Shown piece after piece: positions 57,870-64,000 of a DNA stretch of 64,000 nucleotides. The notes beneath the pieces are model-generated. The model ran no database searches. It had not been told where the DNA came from and worked only from the letters and a program-made list of their open reading frames with translations. The stretch's first letter is position 1. Each line of letters starts with the position of its first letter. Source of the stretch: Bin87 sp965261925 (lineage in GTDB: Bacteria > Chloroflexota > Dehalococcoidia > Lucifugimonadales > UBA3495); NCBI GenBank assembly GCA_965261925.1, contig OZ253486.1, forward strand, positions 1,922,001-1,986,000, in the 5' to 3' direction. Made by a program: the position numbers and the translations under genes.

Positions 57870-60089
57870 ATGACGCCGACGCATACCTACACTCCTGACG
57901 GACATCGCCTGGACGCGTCCCTGGCGGGCATATACGCCGGGTATCCCGACGCTCAGGGGCTGCCCGCGGCGAGGCGAGCGGCGGTGACCGCAGCGGAGTT
58001 GATCGAGTCCGGCGACCACCACGTTGATCCGACGGTGGCTAACATAGCCGCTCTGTTGCATCTTGCCGGCCGACCGGCCGACCCTGACCGGGCGGAGGCG
58101 TCGGTTGCCCTGGCCGGCGCGTGGCTGCGCGGGTCGGGCGCCCCGGAACAGTACGTGACGGCCGTTGCTGCGGCCATCAGGGGCGCTTGGGGGGCTGTAG
58201 GCGACGACGGCACAGCGACGCTGTTGCGGGATGCGGCGCGGTTGGACTTGATGAGCGTCGAAAGGCACTCCGACTACCTGCGAGACGTGCCGCCTCCGGG
58301 ACGCCTCCGTGAACCATATTTGGCGGACTATCGTGGCAGATGCCTGACGCCGGCGTTGCAACTTCGCGGTAGCCTGACGCTTCCGGCGTCGGTGAAGATC
58401 TACGACCAGCGTGTGGCGAACTTGTCGGCCTGGCTAGATCAGCAGCCGGCTGATTTGGTGCCGCCGGATTGGCGACGCTTGGCCGAAGTAGGGGAGATTG
58501 AAAGCGGCGTCCGCAGGTTGCTCGAAGGCGAGGACCCGGTCGCGGTTCGATCGGAAATGCCCACTCGCGGCCTGCCGTACGCGGAATATCGGGGACGACA
58601 GCGCGCCGTTATTTCTGGAAGCCACGACCGGATCCTGGAACTGACCCACGCCCGCATCGAGGCGTCACGCAACGTGGCTGCGGAAAAGTACCTGGAGAGC
58701 GACACGATCCATAAGCCGGCGGTGGAGGAAAACCTGTTCGTGGGGGCGCGACGCCGGGCGCGGCAACTGGGTTTGTCCGCTGAGACGGCGGAGGACATCG
58801 CCAGGCTGCTGCTGTCCAACGCGCGGGAGGTGCAGGAACGTACCCTCAACGATATTGCCCAACGGCTGAGCAGATTGCACGGCCAGATACTGGACGCAGA
58901 CTCGCCGGAAACCCGCACCGATGAGGCTGACATAGCGATCCCGTCCCTGGTTGTACGAACCGGCGATCAGCCGTTGGCCCGCGAAAACGAACTGCTCAAG
59001 GAACTCAGAGTTACCGGGTTGAATGAAGCCTACCCGGAGCAACGACGTCGCTTTCTGGAGTGGTTTGAGTCCCCGCATCCATACCTGGCGACCGGCATGA
59101 TTGTCGCTAGTCGTGACGCCGACATATTCCTGCAGGCGCTGACCGACGGCCAACGATGCAAGGTAGTTGCCACGGTGGCGATCGACGGTCCGATGCACCT
59201 GGGCCATGGAACGCCGGTGAGCATCCTTGCTTACTTCCAGGCTCTGGGCGCCGAGATTGCGCTCGGCTTCCGCGACGAACTCGGCGACTTGATCGAAGCG
59301 CGGCGGATCATGCGGGATAGCCTCCTGATGATGGCCGCCGAAGGATTGGATCTCTCTCGTACACACGCCTACCTGCAGCAGGATAGCCCGCCGATCGTCA
59401 GGACGGCATTTGAAATCGGCGAGGCCATCCCCCTGAGCGTGTTGAACTCGGCGTTGGGCCTGCGTTTGCGAGACAGTGCCACCGAAACCTTCCGACCGTT
59501 GCTGCGGCTGGCCGACATTCTGCACGCGCAACAGGCGGAGGCCGGCGGCCCCTGCAGGACGCTGGTGGTGGACAGCATCGGCGGCGACGTGTACGTGCGG
59601 ATGGCCAGGAACGTGGCGGAGCGGTTCGGGTTCCTAAAACCGTCGGCGCTGTATCTGCGGCCGGTGCGGAACCTGACAACCTACAACGACCCACAGACGG
59701 GCGGCGCGGTGGAGGTGATGACCAACCGGGTACCGTCGGGCCGCATTACCTATGGAGATGATCCCGCTGAGATCCGGCGACGCGTCGGCCGCGCTTACAC
59801 CGGCGGACGCGGGACGCTGGAGGAACAGCGGGAAAAGGGTGGTAACCCCGACCCGCGGGTCTGCTCGGTTTCCAGCCTGCACGCCTTTTACGCGACTCCT
59901 GACCCGCAGGAGTACGCACGGCTCCAATCACGGTGCCGCTCGGGCGAGTTGTTGTGTGGGGAGTGCAAAACTTCAGCGGCAGACCGCCTGCTAGAATATC
60001 TGAGGGAGCATCGTTCCCGGCGGGACAACCCGTCAGAACAGGCGAGGAACGCCGCCAATCAAATGGCCGGGTTGCCGGACGCGGCATGA
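57870..60089 (+). CDS. Composite protein: degenerate HD-like, chorismate-mutase-like and TrpRS-like domains
   Basis: A 739-residue protein with three parts. Residues about 30-130 look like an HD domain, but the HD pair is HL in AALLHLAG, so metal binding is doubtful. Residues about 241-325 match AroQ-type chorismate mutase: Arg245, Arg262, Lys273 and Glu286 align with Arg11, Arg28, Lys39 and Glu52 of E. coli PheA; Ser316 and Glu320 stand near Ser84/Gln88. Residues about 400-725 match eukaryotic/archaeal TrpRS: PHPYLATGMIVASRD, HLGH near 442, YVRMARNVAERFG, and GGRGTLEEQREKGGN. The KMSAS loop is replaced by VMTNR. Start at 57870 follows TATTAT (57829-57834); a TTG at 57822 is an alternative. 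trpS follows 154 bp downstream. Biochemical role unknown. Confidence 0.7.
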   Translation: MTPTHTYTPDGHRLDASLAGIYAGYPDAQGLPAARRAAVTAAELIESGDHHVDPTVANIAALLHLAGRPADPDRAEASVALAGAWLRGSGAPEQYVTAVAAAIRGAWGAVGDDGTATLLRDAARLDLMSVERHSDYLRDVPPPGRLREPYLADYRGRCLTPALQLRGSLTLPASVKIYDQRVANLSAWLDQQPADLVPPDWRRLAEVGEIESGVRRLLEGEDPVAVRSEMPTRGLPYAEYRGRQRAVISGSHDRILELTHARIEASRNVAAEKYLESDTIHKPAVEENLFVGARRRARQLGLSAETAEDIARLLLSNAREVQERTLNDIAQRLSRLHGQILDADSPETRTDEADIAIPSLVVRTGDQPLARENELLKELRVTGLNEAYPEQRRRFLEWFESPHPYLATGMIVASRDADIFLQALTDGQRCKVVATVAIDGPMHLGHGTPVSILAYFQALGAEIALGFRDELGDLIEARRIMRDSLLMMAAEGLDLSRTHAYLQQDSPPIVRTAFEIGEAIPLSVLNSALGLRLRDSATETFRPLLRLADILHAQQAEAGGPCRTLVVDSIGGDVYVRMARNVAERFGFLKPSALYLRPVRNLTTYNDPQTGGAVEVMTNRVPSGRITYGDDPAEIRRRVGRAYTGGRGTLEEQREKGGNPDPRVCSVSSLHAFYATPDPQEYARLQSRCRSGELLCGECKTSAADRLLEYLREHRSRRDNPSEQARNAANQMAGLPDAA

Positions 60090-60243
60090 TAGCTCGTGCA
60101 CACTCGCGCGACCGCCACGAGGAGAATGCCGTCACAGTTCAGTCATGCCCATGACTAAAGAATGTCGGCCGACGGTCCTGACAGAATCCGCGCCGTGCTT
60201 ACCTTGACCCCACACCTTTAGATATTGCAGGAGACCAACGGTT

Positions 60244-61260
60244 ATGGCAGACCAGCAACGTATCCTGACCGGAATGCGTCCCACCGGACAGCTGCACCTG
60301 GGGCACTACCTGGGCGCCCTGGAAAACTGGATACAAATGCAGCACGAGTACGAGTGTTTCTTTCTGATCGCTGATTACCAGGCGATGGGAGACCACCTGG
60401 ACGACATCGGATTGATCCAACGCTCGGTGCTGGAGGTAGCCACCGACTGGCTGGCGGTGGGCCTGGATCCGGAGAAATCGTCGTTCGTGATCCAGAGCTA
60501 CGTGCCGGAACACGCCGAGCTGACCATGTTTTTCTCCATGCTGATCCCGTTGAATCAACACCAGCGGAACCCGACGCTGCGAGCGGAAACCGCGCAGCTT
60601 GAGTCGGAAAGCCAGTCCATCACCCTGGGGTTTTTCAACTACCCCATCAGCCAGGCCGCCGACATCCTGCTGCCCAAGGCTCACCTGGTGCCGGTGGGCG
60701 AAGATCAGGTGGCCCACATCGAGTACACCCGGGATGTGGCCCGGCGGTTCAATCGCCTCTACGGAGAGGTCTTCCCGGTCCCGCGCGCCCGGGTGGGCCG
60801 CGTTCCCCGGTTGGTCGGAACCGATGGCCAGGCAAAGATGAGCAAGAGCCTGAACAACGCCGTTTACCTGGCCGACGATCCGAGCACCGTGGAGCAACGG
60901 GTGAAACGGATGGTGACGGACATTACGGGACAGAATCCCCGGATGCGAGCGACGGATCCGGGAGTGGTGGAATACAACCCGGCGTTCCTGTACCACGACG
61001 CGTTCAACGACAATACCGACGAGGTTGCGGAGCTCAAAGAACGGTACTCCGCGGGCACGGTGGGCGACATGGAGGTGAAGGACCGTTTAGTCGACGCCAT
61101 CAACCGGTTCCTGGAGCCGATCCGCGAACGGCGGTCATGGTACGAGGATCACCCGGACTTCGTGCGGGACGTATTGAAGGCCGGGACTGAACGCGAAAGG
61201 GCGATAGCACGGCAGACGATTGAGGACGTTCGACAGGCGATGCAGGTGGTTTACACCTGA
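60244..61260 (+). CDS. trpS: Tryptophanyl-tRNA synthetase (bacterial type)
   Basis: A 338-residue class I synthetase. GMRPTGQLHLGHYLGAL carries the HIGH motif, GEDQVAHIEYTRDVARRF the amino-acid/dimer region, and DGQAKMSKSLNN the KMSKS loop. All features are intact, so this is the functional charging enzyme, unlike the TrpRS-like domain upstream. ATG 60244 follows GCAGGAG. The 154-bp leader shows no clear T-box (no match to the conserved T-box sequence was seen). Confidence 0.96.
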   Translation: MADQQRILTGMRPTGQLHLGHYLGALENWIQMQHEYECFFLIADYQAMGDHLDDIGLIQRSVLEVATDWLAVGLDPEKSSFVIQSYVPEHAELTMFFSMLIPLNQHQRNPTLRAETAQLESESQSITLGFFNYPISQAADILLPKAHLVPVGEDQVAHIEYTRDVARRFNRLYGEVFPVPRARVGRVPRLVGTDGQAKMSKSLNNAVYLADDPSTVEQRVKRMVTDITGQNPRMRATDPGVVEYNPAFLYHDAFNDNTDEVAELKERYSAGTVGDMEVKDRLVDAINRFLEPIRERRSWYEDHPDFVRDVLKAGTERERAIARQTIEDVRQAMQVVYT

Positions 61261-61310
61261 GAGAACGTCCGCCGGTGGCACGCACGGCAGTTGCCCATCC
61301 GACCGAAAAC

Positions 61311-61340
61311 GGGGCGACCGCAGGGTTGCCCCTTGTTTTG
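61311..61340 (+). terminator. Terminator of trpS
   Basis: GGGGCGACC, short loop, GGGTTGCCCC (61311-61332), with one G-T pair, then TTGTTTTG. Confidence 0.7.
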
Positions 61341-61416
61341 TGACCGTGTTAGCGTAGTCTCACCGCGCCGGGTGTCTCCGCGTGGTTTCTGATTCAGTGC
61401 CAACCGGAGGAACGAC

Positions 61417-62646
61417 ATGGCAGGCAATCCACGAGATAAATATTGCATCGTCGGGGTGGGCGAAACGGAATACAGCCGGGCCTCGGGCCGCACCACCCGG
61501 GCCCTGGGTGCTGAGGCGATCCGCAACGCCATGAACGATGCCGGACTGACGCCCGACCAGGTGGACGGGATGCTCAGCTACCACGGCGGCGATTCGACGC
61601 CTTCGACATCCATCCAGTACGACCTGGGCATCCGGCCGAATTTCTACATGGACTGCTCGGGCGGAGGCTCGTCCACCGAGGCGCTGGTGGGTCTGGCCAT
61701 CGGTGCGATTGAGGCAGGCATGTGCGACGTGGTTGCCATCTTCCGTTCGATGAACGGCTATTCCAATATTCGCATCGGTGGCACCGGCGCCCGGGCTTCG
61801 GCTCCCATCGGAGGCTCAGACCTGATGAAACGGCCCTACGGCCTGATCAGCGCGGTGCAGCAGTTCGCGTACACGTTCACGCGCCACATGGCCGAGTACG
61901 GGGTGAAGAGTGAGGACCTGGCGGCCATCAAGGTGGCCCACTCCAACCACGCCTCCAACAACCCGAAGGCGCTGATGAAGCATCGGGTGACCGTTGACGA
62001 CGTGATGAACTCCCGTTGGATCATCCGGCCGGTGGCCCATCTGCTGGACTGCTGCCTCGAAACGGACAACGCCACCTGCGTCATCGTGACGTCCGCCGAA
62101 CGGGCTAAGGACCTGAAGCACAAGCCCGTCTACATTAAGGGCGTCCAGGGTCGGGGCACCAAGCCGGGCGGGGACTTCCACTACCAGCACGGGCCGATCT
62201 CGCGCGTGGCCGGCCACTACATCGCTCCGCGCATTTTCGACCTCGCCGGCGTCAAGCACGAGGACGTCGACCTGACCGGCTGCTACGACGCCTTCACCTA
62301 CACGGTGCTGTTGCAGTTCGAGGACTACGGGTGGTGCGAGAAGGGCGAGGGCAAGGACTACGTCACCAGTGGGGCCATCAACCTGGGCGGCAAGCGACCC
62401 AACAACCTGAGCGGCGGCCACCTGTGCGAGGGATATACCCATGGGATGAACATGGTTATCGAGAACGTGCGGCAGTTGCGGGGCACGGTTGACGACTACT
62501 GCCCCGGAGCTACCGAAGGCGACCACACCTATGACTACAACGAGGGCGGTTGCCGGCAGGTGCAGGACGCGAAGATCAGTATGAACATGGGTTGGGGAAC
62601 GCCGGCCGTCGGCAGTTCCCTCATTATGGGCAACGTGCTCAGCTAG
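61417..62646 (+). CDS. Thiolase-like protein (lipid-transfer/SCP-x type)
   Basis: A 409-residue thiolase-fold protein. CIVGVGETEYSR is the usual start of the SCP-x-like group. MDCSGGGSSTEALVGLAIGAI is at the nucleophile-loop position, with the conserved Cys in MDCSGGG slightly shifted. VDLTGCYDAFTYTVLLQFEDYG and NLSGGHLCEGYTHGM hold the C-terminal His/Cys region. Such proteins act with an adjacent DUF35 partner in acyl-CoA or steroid side-chain cleavage. ATG 61417 follows CGGAGG. The DUF35 gene is 25 bp downstream. Confidence 0.85.
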   Translation: MAGNPRDKYCIVGVGETEYSRASGRTTRALGAEAIRNAMNDAGLTPDQVDGMLSYHGGDSTPSTSIQYDLGIRPNFYMDCSGGGSSTEALVGLAIGAIEAGMCDVVAIFRSMNGYSNIRIGGTGARASAPIGGSDLMKRPYGLISAVQQFAYTFTRHMAEYGVKSEDLAAIKVAHSNHASNNPKALMKHRVTVDDVMNSRWIIRPVAHLLDCCLETDNATCVIVTSAERAKDLKHKPVYIKGVQGRGTKPGGDFHYQHGPISRVAGHYIAPRIFDLAGVKHEDVDLTGCYDAFTYTVLLQFEDYGWCEKGEGKDYVTSGAINLGGKRPNNLSGGHLCEGYTHGMNMVIENVRQLRGTVDDYCPGATEGDHTYDYNEGGCRQVQDAKISMNMGWGTPAVGSSLIMGNVLS

Positions 62647-62671
62647 GCGCCGCGGAGCAGGGAGAACGACA

Positions 62672-63184
62672 ATGCCAAACTATAACTACCGGGGCATCAC
62701 GCTGAGCATCCCGGAGAACGATTCCGAATACAAGGGCTACTTCGAGGCGGCGGGGGAAGGTCGCTTGGTGGTGAAGAAGTGCGTCGAATGCGGGCTGCTG
62801 CGCGGTGAGCCGGGGCCGGGTTGCCCGTGGTGTACGTCTTTGAAGTGGGAGTGGCAGCAGGTGTCGGGCAAGGGCACGATCTATTCCTACCAGGTGGTGG
62901 CCCACACGGTGATCCCCAGCTTTCGGGACCTGACGCCCTTTGCAATCGTGCTGGTGGAACTGGACGAGCAGCGGGGTCAGCCAACCGAGTTCGATGGCCT
63001 GCGCATTACGGGAAATCTGGTGGACGCCGACTTCAACATGGAGAAAGAGGAGAAAGTCGGTATCGGCAAGCGCGTGGAAGTGGCGTTCCTGCCCGTGGAA
63101 GATGGGTTCATGCTGCCGCAGTGGCGGTTGATTGACGAGCCGGAACAGGGATTCACCTGGTCGCACGAGGCGCCGGAAGGCTGA
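62672..63184 (+). CDS. DUF35 OB-fold/zinc-ribbon acyl-CoA-binding protein
   Basis: A 170-residue protein with a rubredoxin-like zinc site, VVKKCVECGLLR and GPGCPWCTSLKWEW (two CxxC), followed by an OB-fold (GKGTIYSYQVV, FAIVLVELD). DUF35 proteins pair with thiolase-like partners, as here. It is probably a subunit of one complex with the thiolase. ATG 62672 has a GGGAG site 12 bases upstream. Confidence 0.87.
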   Translation: MPNYNYRGITLSIPENDSEYKGYFEAAGEGRLVVKKCVECGLLRGEPGPGCPWCTSLKWEWQQVSGKGTIYSYQVVAHTVIPSFRDLTPFAIVLVELDEQRGQPTEFDGLRITGNLVDADFNMEKEEKVGIGKRVEVAFLPVEDGFMLPQWRLIDEPEQGFTWSHEAPEG

Positions 63185-63211
63185 CCCGGCGGACGCCACC
63201 TCGTCGTTGCA

Positions 63212-63239
63212 GTAGGGGCGAATGAGCATTCGCGCCTAC
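63212..63239. repeat. GTAGGGGCG-type palindromic repeat, copy 3
   Basis: GTAGGGGCGAAT, loop GAGC, ATTCGCGCCTAC, 11 of 12 pairs. It lies 28 bp past the DUF35 stop in the gap between the convergent DUF35 and MBL-fold genes. Shares the AGGGGCG core with 39334-39358 and 43608-43638. Confidence 0.65.
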
Positions 63240-63312
63240 GCCTTATCGCCGAACCGTACTGCTTTCAGGGTCCCCAGTGATACGGGCGGCCAGTGCCATC
63301 GGGCGTACGGGA

Positions 63313-64000
63313 TCAGCGGCGCGCCTCGGGCGCTGTCAGTGATTCGGCAGCCGGCTGGAACAGCCACACTTCTGTCCGGTTGGGCAGATTTCGAGTGGTG
63401 AACTCGAACCGGTCGGATTCCAGGCGGCGCACCGTCGGCTGTCGTGCCAGCCACCCCTCCGGGGGCAGGAGTTCGCATTCGGCGGCGGTCAATCCCGGGA
63501 CGGCGTAGTGCATCGGGATGACCACGCGGGGCCGCAGGCGCTGCACCAGCGAGTCGGCCTGCTCGTAGGTCAGCAGGTGCTTGGAGTCGTCCACCGTCAC
63601 CAGCAGCACGTCGATGTTGCCGACGGCGTGGGCGACATCGTCCGGCCATTCGGCGCGGTTGTCGCCAATATGCAGGAAGCTGACGCCGCTCGCTTCCAAC
63701 CGGAACATCACGTTGGGGAAATCGCTCAGGCGGGAGGCGCCGGAGTGCAGATCTCCAATACCGCGGATGTGCAGGTCTTCAGCGGAAAACGCACCGGGCA
63801 TTCGCAAGATTGAGGCTGCCTCAGGCAACCGGTCAACGGCGTCATGGTCGAAGTGGGCGTGGGTGATGAGCCCCAGGTCGCAGCGGACTTCCGGAAACAG
63901 CCGGGTGAACCAGTAGCGGTCGGCCTGGTTCCGGTAGGGATCGGCGACGGCCGTTATGCCGCCCGGTGTTTCCCAGCGAAAGGCGCAATGCCCGAAGTAC
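63313..64000 (-). CDS. Metallo-beta-lactamase-fold hydrolase, partial (start beyond window)
   Basis: The minus-strand frame is open to the window edge and ends at 63313. About 228 residues are visible. The zinc motif HAHFDHD is in LITHAHFDHDAVDRL; FLHIGDNRAEWPDD and RVVIPMHYAVPG carry later metal residues (Asp and His), as in UlaG/YycJ-like enzymes. TAVADPYRNQADRYWF at the start resembles the N-terminal part of the fold, so only a short N-terminus is missing. Substrate unknown. Confidence 0.85.
   Translation of the reverse strand, partial: YFGHCAFRWETPGGITAVADPYRNQADRYWFTRLFPEVRCDLGLITHAHFDHDAVDRLPEAASILRMPGAFSAEDLHIRGIGDLHSGASRLSDFPNVMFRLEASGVSFLHIGDNRAEWPDDVAHAVGNIDVLLVTVDDSKHLLTYEQADSLVQRLRPRVVIPMHYAVPGLTAAECELLPPEGWLARQPTVRRLESDRFEFTTRNLPNRTEVWLFQPAAESLTAPEARR

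Noticed and set aside
60090..60243. T-box leader before trpS
   Set aside because: I could not see the T-box sequence or an antiterminator/terminator pair.

Overview
The window is 64 kb of GC-rich bacterial chromosome carrying mostly housekeeping genes. Three things point to a Chloroflexota lineage, probably a Dehalococcoidia or SAR202-like group: a 16S rRNA gene standing alone with no tRNA, 23S or 5S gene behind it; a short EF-Ts; and a catabolic cargo of amidases, an LLM flavin oxidoreductase, a GMC oxidoreductase, thiolase plus DUF35 and an AcoX-like protein. This placement is an inference; the 16S sequence at 26197-27710 would settle it. No intact tRNA gene and no CRISPR array was recognised.

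Layout. 1-3.5 kb is decayed accessory DNA: the 3' part of a LinB-like haloalkane dehalogenase with an in-frame TAG, a complete IS66-family element (818-2290) with both inverted repeats but a twice-frameshifted transposase, and a broken ORF ending in a tyrosine-recombinase C-terminus. 3.7-13.8 kb holds metabolic genes (carboxymuconolactone decarboxylase-like, alpha/beta hydrolase, VWA protein, GMC oxidoreductase, aldo/keto reductase, amidase with a GatC/AtzG-like partner) and a two-gene ATPase plus TOPRIM cassette that resembles OLD/PARIS-type defence. 14-21.6 kb is the conserved run rpsB-tsf-pyrH-frr-uppS-cdsA-dxr-rseP. 21.9-25.8 kb has a dienelactone hydrolase and two MFS transporters. 26-31.3 kb has the solitary 16S gene with its own promoter and terminator, then thiL-tsaE-tsaB, ndk and rsfS. 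31.4-39.1 kb has gltB-gltD and pyk. 39.3-47.1 kb has an LLM oxidoreductase with a tandem dimeric-barrel protein, a sugar epimerase, trxB, a TauE-like exporter, an AcoX-like protein and a second amidase. 47.2-52.9 kb is a membrane glycosyltransferase/flippase-like cluster. 53-53.5 kb is a VapBC pair. 53.7-57.7 kb is a class I glutamine amidotransferase-fold pseudoenzyme overlapping gyrA, plus a hydrolase. 57.9-61.3 kb has a composite HD-like/chorismate-mutase-like/TrpRS-like protein next to ordinary trpS. The end holds a thiolase, its DUF35 partner and a partial metallo-beta-lactamase-fold hydrolase.

The most unusual item is the 739-residue protein at 57870-60089. An AroQ-like chorismate mutase domain, retaining residues equivalent to Arg11, Arg28, Lys39 and Glu52 of the E. 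coli enzyme, is joined to a eukaryotic/archaeal-type tryptophanyl-tRNA synthetase core that has lost its KMSKS loop. It sits directly upstream of a canonical bacterial trpS, which suggests a chorismate- or tryptophan-linked sensor or a modified aminoacylation-derived enzyme. Second-tier items are the ATPase-TOPRIM cassette, the active-site-dead amidotransferase coupled to gyrA, the 141-bp inverted-repeat element in the ndk leader, the gltB/rsfS divergent promoters sharing one TTGCAA, and an RseP homologue with a roughly 107-residue insertion.
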